Positions 1 to 10,200 of a stretch of 29,585 nt of DNA are shown piece after piece. The stretch covers positions 108,386 through 137,970 of the forward strand of contig NW_019091487.1 of assembly GCF_001949145.1 (NCBI RefSeq), given 5' to 3'. The position numbers were made by a program, and so were the translations under genes. The DNA comes from Acanthaster planci. Taxonomy: Eukaryota > Echinodermata > Asteroidea > Valvatida > Acanthasteridae. Within the stretch, counting starts at the first letter, position 1. Every line of letters begins with the position of its first letter. Below the pieces are notes generated by a model. It was not told the origin of the DNA. It searched no databases and saw only the letters and a program-made list of their open reading frames with translations.

Positions 1-407
1 ATTTATGTCCTAATATCAAAGCAATGGATTTTACTTCTTTTTAGTGCCAAACCCTTGAGAGTTTGTAACCTGGTGACTTTATCACATTTTCTCAGGATTT
101 TAACGATCATGTTTGACCTTTTTTGTGAAATTGTCAAATTTCTGAATTTAGGGTGTCTTTAAAACTTCTAAATTTTCACTCACAGCATATAAAAAATGTT
201 TCCATCATCTTTTGCGTTAATCATTAAAGGATTGCTTGTCCAATTTGACTGGAACTTTGTACACACACAAAGCATGGATGTCTGCACATACTTGCTAAAT
301 TTCAATAGCAATGTCACTGTATTGCATGCATCACCTACAAAGCAATTTAAGAGAAACTTCATTCAAAACAATCAAACTTGTCCTTTACAGAAATCAAAGT
401 CTTCTAC

Positions 408-503
408 CTTGACTTCCCCTTTCCTGATCTGCAATGATCGCAGAAGCTGGTTTTCTGCCTTTCTGAAGGTCTTATGCAGCTGGTCTTGAAGCAGACGCTC
501 TTT
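408..503 (-). CDS. Unrecognised gene, coding exon 6, last one in window
   Basis: Acceptor ctaaacttacag and donor GTCAAG|gtagaa; 96 nt, phase 0 at both ends. It encodes KERLLQDQLHKTFRKAEN and RSLQIRKGEVK, continuing the coiled coil. Coding must continue below position 1. No further exon was found in 1-407. Confidence 0.68.
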
Positions 504-3500
504 CTGTAAGTTTAGTTGCTGTCAGATGAGAGCAGACACATCAAGGATGATAAAGAATTCTCTGAGACTTCTCACTGTCATTCTTAGGTACTTCATGAAA
601 ATTTTTCACAACTCGTCAAAGGTACTTTGACAAGCACTTTCACTATCAGTGAATAAGAAATGACAAAAAGGTATCGCACTTCATGTCAATAACAACAGCT
701 TTTTGCTGAGACTGCTATTGGAATGTACTGTGAAAATTTCTGATCACTTGTGGAGAAATTGGAAGCACTTGGAAAGTCCAAAACACCCAATATGCAAAAT
801 TCACATAAATATATACTTCAAAATAACCCCCATGCCAACCAGTTTCTATTTTTGACATCTTACCTCCCTGCGAGACAGAGCTTTACGTTTCTCCTTCATT
901 ATCTTGGTCACATGACCTTTGGCCTTTTCTTCTCGAAGAAGGATGTCCTCCTGGTGTCTGCGAGCCAAGATGGCTTCCTGCTGCTGGAATGCAATGTGCT
1001 CATCTCGAAGTCGTCGCTCCTCTTCCTGAGATACAAAAGAAATACTAAATTGGACACTCTGGCGCTATTACTAAAATGGCTGTGGCAACAGAAAGCTTCA
1101 ACAAAATTAACTACTGGTTTCAAAACAGAGGGTCATATCATGATCAGGCACTAGGAACAAATTTCACAAAGCTACCATGGCAAACTTTTGATGCTGAAAG
1201 ATTTCACATGATAATTTCAGGTTAGGCTAAAAGAAAAAAGTCTCTGCCATAGACCTGTGCGTCAGCAAACTAAAAAGGTTTCTTATTTGGTATAAAATAA
1301 TTTCCAAATGCTGCCAAACTTGTTTAACCGACTGGAATCCTGACACTGCATAATTTTATTGTGTTTTTGATGGAGTACGGTTGAGTAATATGTACAGTAA
1401 AGGAGTCCCCGTAGTTCTCCATACATTTAGTCAGGCACTCTTCGTCAGATGACGTCATTTCTGCATTATACATTTACATCTGGGAACTAGACAAACGAGG
1501 TTGTCTTATGCCCTCTGTACATGTACAAGCTGAAAATGCATTTCCAGAAAAAAAAAGTGACGGGAAAAAACAAGCCGAGTCACCACACTCCTTTCGGAGC
1601 CAGCTCCAGACCAGAAACCAAAGACTTTTTTTGGCCTTAAAATAACATCTTGTTAATTTCCGTATGATACCTGGACTTCTTCCAGTGAGATGTTGCCAAT
1701 CATCAACACGTCGTCCCTGATGGTATCATCAAACTGACTGATGTAAGGATCAATCTCTTCTTCTTCCATCTCCTGACGAAGCACTGAGATCTTCTTGTAG
1801 TTAGGCTCATGTTCCGGCCGTTGGAAGAAGGATGGGGGCGGAGCCTCCGCCTCCAAATCTGACTCCCCGCCATCTAGGGTGTTCATGAGCTTGTACAGGT
1901 CAGGCAGATCACTTCGCTCTGGAGGTTCTGTGTGGAAATAAAATATCACTTTCAAAGCAATCATTAAGCCTGACTAGAAAAAAGTTGCGAATCACACATG
2001 AAAAATGCAATCTGCAAAATCTTCTAAGGCAAACTTTGGAAAAGAGCAATTTGATGAGCAAATACAGGCTACCAACTCTAATGCAGTGTAACTCTACACT
2101 GTGTGTAACTGGTGCTCAGCTAATTTTGGCATAGCAGGTAAATTTGCTTAGAGGTACTGTGACTTACTTGCTCTCCTAAATTGGCTAACATGATAGGACA
2201 TTTTCTGAAATCAATTTTGGTTACTGCTTTTGTTAATTCATCCAAATGAGATGACTTATCTTTCTCACGTACCATATTGATATTCCTCGTCAGACAGGTA
2301 GTCTATGCCCATCTCCCGTGGGTCAATGTTGTCAAAGTCTCGGCTGCCGAGGTCCAAAGTGCGAGGGGCCGGTTTAAAGATTGGCTCTTCGTCTTCTTGT
2401 TCAGGAAGTTGGGGAGGGGAAGGGGTCCTTACCCCCATATCATCATCTGAGACAGCACAAGAAATGAACACTGATGGTTGAAAATGATACTTTACAGAAT
2501 GCAAGCAAAGGTGCATCAACTGCGATAACGTAACCCTAGAAATGCAAAAAACCTTCCAACTTATGAAATGAAGGAATTCATAAAATGACGACATCTGATG
2601 ATCTCATCATAATGATGTCATCATGATGATATTCTTCTAGAACCATCTTTGCAACAGGGTCTTTGCTTGGTTAAGGTTGGATCAAGGTGTAAGCTTGCAA
2701 AGTGGCTAAAGTCCTGCACAGAATAAAACTTTGTAAAAAGTCAGTGGGATTTTGCAGTGAAGAATATGAATAACAAAGTTATGGAAGAAAAAAATCTGAA
2801 TAAAAAAAAGTGTCTTTTGCAAAATATTGTGGAAAAGCCAAAAAATAGATAGAAAAATACCACAGATATTTCTGACATTTTTATCCTCACAAAATTATCA
2901 CCACATGTGTAATAATTCTGCAGAGTCCTTGAAGATGTTGATTAGGCTTTGCACGAGGGAGGTTTTAATTTCACTCGAAGTGAAAGGCAGACTCTTAAGG
3001 GAGCTAAAAACCAAACAGCACTAACTTTGTTGGTGTGATATTGTAACTTCAACTATGCCCACGTACCTGTTGTGGCAGCGGAACCATTGGCAAGAGCAAA
3101 AGTGGTAATTTAGCCCATGGATGCCCATCATCATTAGGCATGGTAGCCATGGTCATTAAATGAATATTTCAACTCGTCAAACTGTCTCAGAAACTAATCT
3201 GCATCCCAACTTACTAATCTTACTAATCCCTAAGAAATCAGTTGGCAACCCAAAGATAACAATGTGTCTCCATGCCACTCCCTCGTCCCTGTTTCAGCTG
3301 GTTGATTTCTAGACATTACTGTTTCTAAATTCTGCTGTAAGTACATGTAAGTTTTCTAGCAATGTTCATCACTAGCATGAAAGACTGTGCTTTCTACAGA
3401 AGTGAGTGGGTCTCACCAATGAGAATATTCTAAACTACACACTTACATGTAACAGTCTAGGCCAGTTATGAATTCACAAATTGTGCACACTTGAAGTTAA

Positions 3501-5699
3501 CAGAGCTTTTTGTCAATATCTGTGAAGGATTTTACACTGCACGGTTAGATACACTTCAAGGTCAGTTAACACTTTAAGAAGTTTTCCAAAAAGTTTCCAA
3601 ACTTGGAAGGTCCGCTGACTGATATTATGAAACACTCTTCTACTTCTTTGAGGACAACCCAAGAGCATTTTCAATCAGGGCTACGGTTGTCTATATGCAA
3701 TATACTACAGTACTTGACAATGACTGACGTAGTATAGTCAATTACATGTATCTGACACCAGCCAACTGAAAAGGGCTGTATCAATGGCAATCTGAAGGCA
3801 ATCCAGACAGTGACAGCGAGACAAACACAAAGCAATCTTAACATTTTACAATACATAATGCAGAGACTTTGACAATGAATTGAATGGTTTTAAGTACTGA
3901 TAATGTATGAGCTTAATGTTAGATTTAGGTACATTTGATGTGAGTGCTTACAGAGTTAGAAGATTGGAGCCCTGTATCTTGTAAGTACAATAACAAAGCA
4001 TTACACTACAATTACAATGTAGATGTTCAATCAGAACTTCAAGCTTTTCTGCACTCCTGAAGTTTCAAGAAACATGAACTTGTCACATATGCGTATGCTG
4101 CGAGACGTGAAGTTAAAAAAAACATGGGATTAGACAAAAAATATTACAGTCGACAAAAAAAATCACAGGATGATGTCATCATGATGTCACAACAGGGGAC
4201 ACATGCTTTGCAAAGTTCCCCTTTACAAACAAAAGTATCAACTGAATTTGATTTTCTAAACAGGCACTTAAAATAAAAGAGTAAACATTCAAAAATTAAT
4301 ACAAATTCCAATGATGTCATTAGGACGTCATGTCAAAGATTTGAGATTAGTTTCCACTTACCATGTGATTTCACTTTGATGGGACCTTGATTAGTATGTA
4401 AATCAAAATCTGATCTTTTAAACAACTCATGAATGTATTTGTACTATCCACAGTCTTGCAAAAGGAATTTTGAAAATACATTTACCTTTTGTTTGAAAGA
4501 TAAGGCAAAGAGGCATGTTAGAATACAATGCTATCAATTTGAGACCCAAAACATGCAAAATAAAACTTTGCCATCTTTTAATTGCACTCTAAAGATATAA
4601 CTTGTGTTTGAAAATTATTGTTTCAATGTAAGTGAATTTGAAAAACGAATGACTGTTTTCATTTATTTTGTTTTTACACTAAAGACATGATTTTGTACAG
4701 CTCGACTGATGAACACAAACCTTTGGCTGGAGATGGAACTCTCTCCACATCCCCATCCTCAAGTGGTACATCCTGTTCTGTCGATGTGGCCTCCACTCCA
4801 GGCTGGTCCTCAATCGTTATCACAGTCTCGGCCTTAGCCTCCAATGCAGGCTCAATCGATGGACCATCTTCAGGTGTTGGTTGCAAGGGCTTCTCAGGGG
4901 AGACACCGATTGGTTCTGGTGATGGAGACTTGGGCTTTGTTTCAGGAACTGTACAATTAAAGACAATCATTTTTAAATGAACTATACATAGACAAAATTC
5001 CTAGTTACATATTTCTGAGAATGAATTCATTTTTGGAAGCCATCCTGTTTCACAGATGGTCACCTTACAAGATGAATAATTACATTGTACTTTTCAAGTT
5101 ATCAGAATAATTTTTAGCACTTGTTCTTTACTGATCAGTAATCAAAATATTTGGATATTACGGCATCTTTAGGGGTGAAAAGTGAAAGATAGCTACTACT
5201 TTCAGAGACTTACCATCCTACTGGTAAAAGTGCCAAAAGATGAGTCTTGAAACCAAAGAATCTTGGATGAAAAAAATGGCAGTCAGGCCAAACTCGACTT
5301 TTAATTTTCACTGTACATTAACTAAACCCTGAGAAGAAAGTAACAAAGTTCATTTCCAAATTGATTCCCAGTTGAACAAAATTGAAAAAAAATGACCAAA
5401 GGTGAGGACGGTCAGAGCATCCTGGCCGAAACATTTAGTTACTACTCACCGGTTCTTCTCAGAACCACACCTCTTCCAAAAAGATGCAAAGCTTCAAAGT
5501 TCAAATCTAACTTATTGGCCATGTAATTTTGCTAAGGTTCCTTGAAAGTTAGCAAACTCTCTTCACACTCACTAGGAATGTCAGTCACTGCCTGGTCCCC
5601 AGGAGACAGCTCCTTCTCGGTCACTTCTCGCCGTTTTTTCTTCCCACCTTTAGCCTTTCCCTTCTTCCCTTTTTTCCTAGGAGCAGGATCTTCCTCCAT
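408..5699 (-). CDS. Unrecognised protein, N-terminal 348 codons over 6 exons (3' end outside window)
   Basis: Six coding exons join in phase: 5699-5573, 4948-4721, 2446-2273, 1927-1671, 1025-864 and 503-408. The ATG at 5699-5697 has A at -3 and G at +4 and is the only ATG in its exon. Residues 1-25 are very lysine-rich (MEEDPAPRKKGKKGKAKGGK). Residues 43-176 are acidic and Pro/Ser-rich, with SPSPEP and TPSPPQLPE stretches, and look disordered. Residues 178-262 mix acidic and hydrophobic segments. Residues 263-348 are a charged, probably coiled-coil region (EEERRLRDEH.., KAENQLLRSLQIRKGEVK). I do not recognise the family. The lysine-rich start, the coiled coil and the head-to-head pairing with a ciliary gene make an axonemal protein plausible, but this is inference. 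The donor after codon 348 shows that coding continues past the left edge. Confidence 0.72.
864..1025 (-). CDS. Unrecognised gene, coding exon 5 (coiled coil)
   Basis: Acceptor ttgtatctcag and donor AGGGAG|gtaaga; 162 nt, phase 0 at both ends, so removing it would keep the frame. It encodes 54 residues rich in Glu, Arg and Lys with long helical spacing, probably a coiled coil. Confidence 0.75.
1026..1670 (-). other. Intron 4 of the unrecognised gene
   Basis: A 645 bp AT-rich intron. It contains a consensus CRE palindrome, TGACGTCA, near 1448-1457. Nothing else was recognised. The other introns of this gene (504-863, 1928-2272) look unremarkable. Confidence 0.45.
1671..1927 (-). CDS. Unrecognised gene, coding exon 4
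   Basis: Acceptor ttccacacag and donor GTCCAG|gtatca; 257 nt, phase 1 to phase 0. It encodes 85 residues with an LPDLYKLMNTLDGG helix-like start and a conserved-looking acidic end (EEEEIDPYISQFDDTIRDD). Confidence 0.75.
2273..2446 (-). CDS. Unrecognised gene, coding exon 3
   Basis: Acceptor gctgtctcag and donor AATATG|gtacgt; 174 nt, phase 1 to phase 1. It encodes DDDMGVRTPSPPQLPEQEDE and then a segment ending in a run like IDYLSDEEYQY. Confidence 0.72.
2447..4720 (-). other. Large intron 2 of the unrecognised gene
   Basis: A 2.27 kb AT-rich intron with no convincing exon. It holds repeated dyads built from TGATGTCAT (near 2610, 4172 and 4310) that resemble CRE/AP-1-type palindromes but could be chance in simple sequence. 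No mobile element was recognised. Confidence 0.5.
4721..4948 (-). CDS. Unrecognised gene, coding exon 2
   Basis: Acceptor ttgtacag and donor CCAAAG|gtttgt; 228 nt, phase 1 to phase 1. It encodes an acidic, Pro/Ser-rich, probably disordered segment containing SPSPEP. The plus strand is also open here, but that frame lacks splice logic. Confidence 0.7.
5401..5470 (+). repeat. Dispersed cassette copy A: hammerhead-like core plus histone-like 3' stem-loop
   Basis: Lies in intron 1 of the unrecognised gene (4949-5572), on the opposite strand to that gene. It is about 80% identical by eye to 14719-14784. The first part has a stem GGTCAG/CTGGCC (5410-5415 with 5422-5427) followed by GAAAC, like the stem II and 3' core of a hammerhead ribozyme; the 5' core is damaged (GTGAGGA instead of CTGANGA). 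The second part, GGTTCT-TCTC-AGAACC (5451-5466), has the same 6 bp stem and 4 nt loop layout as histone mRNA 3' ends. It is probably a retroelement remnant; the function is unknown. Confidence 0.6.
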
Positions 5700-5743
5700 G
5701 ATGTGTGGGATGTGTCTTTGTTTTCTACTTCAGAGTCTAACAA
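5573..5743 (-). CDS. Unrecognised gene, first coding exon (CDS 5573-5699)
   Basis: CDS runs from the ATG at 5699 to 5573 (42 codons + 1 nt), followed by the donor A|gtgagt. Positions 5743-5700 are predicted 5' UTR after a ctttgcag acceptor. The exon encodes the basic KKGKKGKAKGGKKKRR stretch. Confidence 0.7.
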
Positions 5744-6259
5744 CTGCAAAGAATAACTGAAAAGTGTAAGCCCCTACGCTAATGCACCTACCAATTTTTA
5801 CAAGTACTTAGGCCTAGTACTACTACTAGGGAGGCCTTGGCGTAGGGCCTACGAACCCAACTGATGTAGGCCATAGTACGGTGTGGAAGTACGATCATAC
5901 ATGCATAGGGTCCAATAGGCCTACTGCTGAAAATTCAAAGCAGTGGATATTTGACCAGTTTTTGGTTCTGATATGATTTTGATGCTGTACCAACATGGCA
6001 ACTGAACAAGCTTATCAAGTGTGTTTTTGGGATCGGCCTGCTTAAAAATGAAGAAGACTGATCCCGCGTATCCCCCGCGCCGTTTTAAGTGCGCAGGCCA
6101 AGTTTCATCACACCATCATTTATTATATATCCTGATACAAACTCCTCAAACACAACCATGAACACTCCTAACATGTATCAGTTTGCAAAAGCCTTCAAAA
6201 TTACAAATTTTCGATACGAAAGTCGAAATATTCCACGTTAAAAACCGCACACAACTTAC

Positions 6260-6300
6260 GACGTCAAACTTTTCACTTCTATCCTAGGGCCGCCATATTG
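6260..6300 (-). promoter_or_regulatory. Predicted 5' UTR exon and start region of the minus-strand gene, with a YY1-like site
   Basis: On the minus strand, CAATATGGCGGC (6300-6289) matches the YY1 motif often found just downstream of animal start sites. Some 30 nt later comes a good donor, GACGTC|gtaagt, at 6260/6259. The acceptor ctttgcag before 5743 would join it to the first coding exon, removing a 516 bp leader intron. The motif and both splice signals are visible; the exon itself is inferred. Confidence 0.42.
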
Positions 6301-6807
6301 TATTGAGTATCCCAGTGAACAGTGACGTCAATGCTAATGAGGAGGACAGAAAAGTTTGCAAGTTCGGCAGCGCTGCATGTGATTTGAAGCTCAGAAGGTC
6401 CACAGCTGCAACTTAAAGAAACAGTTAATGCCACAAACTGAAAAAAGAGGGGTTTTTTTTCATTTAAAACAAGAGGAGACGGTGAGGCTGTAACATTCTT
6501 ACAAAACAACAAAAAGTAGGGGCGGACGCAGGAATTTTCAGGGGGGATCAGGCTCGTCAGATTTGTTTGTCTGACTGTACATGTGGACTGCACATGTTGC
6601 ATGTAGCCTGAAACAATACGTAATGCATTGCATTATTACTGATGCTTTTTTTATCTGTGTGGCCGTGCAGGATCCTTGTCATAACTCTCACCACGTTCAC
6701 ATAGGCCTACTCACCCTTTCAGCATGTCAGTCAACGTTGGTTTCTTACCAAATTGTTATTTACATTGTTTGGTGCGGGAGCAGATAAGGCAGAGGGGTGT
6801 CCCCGTT

Positions 6808-6979
6808 CCCCTCCTAGATTTGCGCCCCCAAAGGTAAATAAAAACGGCGGTTAAGATATGTTATAAAGTGACTAAAGATGTTGTCTTTTCCGTCTCCCCC
6901 AAAACCTCAGTCCCTTTATAAAAATATATCTTCGCCACCGTTTTTATTTACCTTTTCAGGCGCAAATCTGGAGGAGGGG
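6808..6979. mobile_element. Foldback / MITE-like inverted-repeat element
   Basis: The left arm from 6808 (CCCCTCCTAGATTTGCGCCC..) and the reverse complement of the right arm ending at 6979 (CCCCTCCTCCAGATTTGCGC..) match almost without gaps for about 50 bp. They share AAAGGTAAATAAAAACGG and then GATAT. Weaker pairing continues inward through TTATAAAG, leaving a small loop near 6885-6905. GATAAG occurs at 6979-6984 and also at 6783-6788, a possible but doubtful target duplication. There is no coding capacity. It sits about 215 bp upstream of the EFHC1 ATG. Confidence 0.65.
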
Positions 6980-7103
6980 ATAAGAATTTACCTTGAATTG
7001 GAACTGTGCACCCATACAACGTCGTAGAGGGCGCCATGATACGATGTTTAGTCTTTTTCAAGACGTTACTTTCGCGCTCCTTCGACATGAGTCTCCTCTA
7101 TTT

Positions 7104-7121
7104 GTTAGCAACGTGACGTCA
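7104..7121 (+). promoter_or_regulatory. CRE palindrome next to an RFX-like half site upstream of EFHC1
   Basis: TGACGTCA (7114-7121) is a full CRE consensus lying 73 bp before the ATG. Immediately before it, GTTAGCAAC (7104-7112) carries an AGCAAC that fits the RGYAAC half of the X-box bound by RFX factors, which drive ciliary genes. The other half (GTNRCC) is poor. The position suits a core promoter; the function is inferred. Confidence 0.4.
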
Positions 7122-7193
7122 TTCATTGGAAACCGTGTACACAACACGCGTTCAGTTTGTCCCATTCATTTTACTTGGAGAAAGCTGACGAAA

Positions 7194-7238
7194 ATGGCTC
7201 TCCCATTTCTACCGGGAAACACCTTCACAGATCCTACG
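7194..7238 (+). CDS. EFHC1: EFHC1 exon 1 (coding part)
   Basis: 15 codons, [15 protein letters not shown], ending ACG|gtaaga in phase 0. The GLPFLPG-type start is characteristic of the family. The reading frame is also open upstream, but the family N-terminus favours this ATG. Confidence 0.88.
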
Positions 7239-10200
7239 GTAAGAATATTCAGTAAATGTTGGTAAGATGAAGTTTGCTCGAGATGAAGAATGGATGCGGC
7301 TATTTTGTGAGGAAAGATTTTAGCGTTCTTTAGTGTGGTGTGAGGACCGGTGATCATGTTCGAACGAATTTGGGGACCCTGTGCTTATTACTACTAGTAC
7401 TACTAGTACTAGTAGTAATAAGGCCTACTAGTACTGAGAAAGCTACTTCCATTTTAACTTTTGAATTCACCTTGGTAGTTCTAGGCCTCCAAGATGACTG
7501 TGACATCATGCTCAATAACTGTAGGGTTGATGTTGTCACAAAAGACACAATTTACAATTTGAAATTTCCAAAAAAATAGGGACAGCGCAATAAAGGGGAG
7601 ATTGTAAATTTGGGGACCTTGCTCCTATGATAGAAAGAAGGGAGAGCTAGGCCTGCATTTTAACTCATGCTCAATAACTGTAGGGCTGACGTTATCAAAA
7701 AAACTAGGGCAGGGTTTTGAGGAAATTAAGAGGGGAAACCGAGTGTTTTAACACATGATACGTGGTCATGACAGTGGATTCAAACTTGAGTTGCATGGCT
7801 AGTTTATCAGTAAGAATGTCACATTTCCTCACAGTTTACAATGTGAAAAACTCGATTGCAGAATACCTGCCACCCCACATAATCAACCTTATAGCCAGGT
7901 ACAGGTCAAAGAAAGTATCACACTCTTCTCAAGGGATTTCACCTTGTACTCATGCAACCAGTCATTCCAGGGGTCCTTTTTTAGAGTGGCGGGGTATTCT
8001 GCAATTATTTCATTTCAAATTTCAAAAAACGAGGTCAGTGCAATCAAGAGAGTGTTGCCTTTCATACTCATGGCAAGCCTGTATGTAACATTAGTTGCTT
8101 AGGTGGTGGTCCGGTGGTGGGGTTAAGTCACTTTAATCACTTTAATTAGATTTTTTTTTTTACAATAGGTGTATACTTTGAGACCCAAGTCATTTTTATA
8201 TGAACAGCAGATTATATAGGGAAATGTTTATGTTACTCAGGCTAGGCCTGAGGTTAGCTAGATGGGCTAGGCTAGGGAGGCTAATAAATTTTTGAATTAT
8301 TTTTTTATGTTATCATTGAAATTATCTTGAAGAAGATGTCATAAGAAATATTTTGATATAAATTTGGATTCAATCGGACTCTGCAAAGCAAAGAGAAATC
8401 AATTTGAATCAGGGATGTTTTGAGATGTTTTTGTACATGTGCAATGCAGAGCAAACTGTGATTATTTTGTACACAAAAATCAGTGTGGATTTTACAACTG
8501 AAAAGCTCAAAATTTATGTTTTTGTACAATCTTTGTTCTTATTTTGTGCCTTACTTCAATGAATTAAATGCTGGCTTCACTTCAAATTTCAAAAATTTTT
8601 AAATCAAAAACTAAATACAGGAGCTACTTGTAGGCCTACAGCATGCAAAAAAGAATTTCAAATCACAATTTCCTCAAAAAAATGACTTTCCAAATAAACA
8701 GTGCCCTCACTCGTTTATTCATGTCCCTAGTCAGGCAAAGCTTTAAATCTCGTGAACTGAAAAGAGTCTTAAGAACTTTTCCTTTTGGCCAGGCTGACTT
8801 AAGTTTGACTTTCAGTTGAAGTATTGAGTTGTAAAAAGGAACACAAATCCAAGCATTTTCTTCCATTGGAGCCTGAGACCTTCATCATACCAACTTGCTC
8901 TTGAAAACATCTGTGACATCATTTTTTTCAACCAGCTTCTTTGTGAACGGACATATATCTGTTGTGAATTAATAATGGATTTTAATTTGATCATCCATCT
9001 GCAGAAGAGAAGATTTCACAGATCACAGTCCTTGGGCTACAAGAATGGTTATGCTCTGGCCAACCGACCCGAGGTGGGCATAGGGGGAGAGCCCCTGGAG
9101 GTCAACCAACTCTCACTGGCTGAACTGGAGGAACTCAACAACAAACGACCAACGCTGACCTACGGCCAAGCAAAGCAAGCCCCACCTGAAGATTTCATCC
9201 CTGCCCATGTTGCATTTGACAAGAAGGTCTGTTTCCCTGGTTACAGAACCTTGCATAGTTTCCAGGACTTTTTACATTTACGTTTGCAAAAAATAATCTC
9301 TACTTTACTGTTTGATGACTATATAAGTCACCTTTCCTGAAACTTTTGACTGAAACCTTCTCGCTTGGCTTCAGGAGAGAGTGTTGTTTTCAAGTTATTT
9401 TACAAGCAATTTATGTTTGCATATGAAAACAATGCCAGATACCACAATCTTTTGTATTTTGTCTGCAATGGAAACTGAACAGTCTTTCTAGCTGGTTTTC
9501 GTTTTTAAATATCTCAGTTTTGTTTGGCAGCAGTAGTGCATACTGTTCTGTTAGCGTGTTTTCTCATCGATGTGTTCTTGTTGAGTCAATTTTTGTATTT
9601 CCGTTAATTTTACATTATTTTCTTTTTATGTGGGAGGCTGCAATCTGCTGTCCTCTGCTGTAATGTAGTGTTGTGTAGAAATAACACTGTCCTGCAAGCA
9701 ACTAAATATTAACTTGATTTATTCCACAGGTGCTGAAATTTGATGCCTACTTCCAACAGACCGTCCATGAATCTAGGAATGAATATTACCGGGTACGACC
9801 TGTCATTATTTATTACTACTTGGAGGATGACAGCATCTCGGTGGTTGAACCTCATGTCGAGAACAGCGGTAAGAAATTGTACTGTAGTCACGAAATAGTG
9901 AAAATATGCAAAAGTAGCTCAAGAATAAGAACAACGAAACGACACAGTTGTCCTTTTTTTTCAGAATATTCAATCTTCAACGGCTCTTGCCCCAATCTAA
10001 TGAATTCATTTTAACTCTGAGATACAAATGTAACTTAATTGTATAGAAACCATGTAAATATGTTAGATTTGGTTGAAGTGAATGTTTTTGTTTTAGGTTG
10101 AAGACCATACTACATGTGGAACAGAAACCTGATTACATCTTTCCAATCATAATTTTAAAATGCAATTTTTTACAAATTTGTTGTTATTTTTGTTTGTGTT

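Larger units (their letters stand above)
5744..7193. other. Head-to-head spacer between the unrecognised gene and EFHC1
   Basis: About 1.45 kb between the two first coding exons. From left to right it holds a leader intron with several AGGCCT motifs (5810, 5832, 5917), the YY1-like start region near 6300, the foldback element at 6808-6979 and a CRE/RFX-like cluster at 7104-7121. There is no long conserved reading frame. The gap between the likely start sites is about 0.8-0.9 kb, so shared regulation is possible but not shown. Confidence 0.55.
7239..9004 (+). other. EFHC1: EFHC1 intron 1
   Basis: A 1.77 kb intron without exon-like sequence. It holds the 18 bp palindrome at 7384-7422, a degenerate duplication (7366-7540 against 7607-7700), five AGGCCT motifs (7421, 7483, 7649, 8244, 8632) and a T-run near 8151-8161. 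Confidence 0.6.

Noticed and set aside
2596-2640. TGATGTCATCATGATG dyads as a regulatory array
   Set aside because: Short, simple sequence made of ATG/ATC; similar strings recur elsewhere in the intron and no further support is visible.
4687-4980. Plus-strand frame of 97 aa opposite exon 2 of the unrecognised gene
   Set aside because: The minus-strand exon has matching splice phases with its neighbours; the plus frame is its Ser/Gly-rich shadow.
6993-7193. Upstream in-frame ATG at 6993 as the EFHC1 start
   Set aside because: It would add 67 residues absent from the family and would place coding sequence over the likely promoter; the ATG at 7194 matches the family N-terminus.
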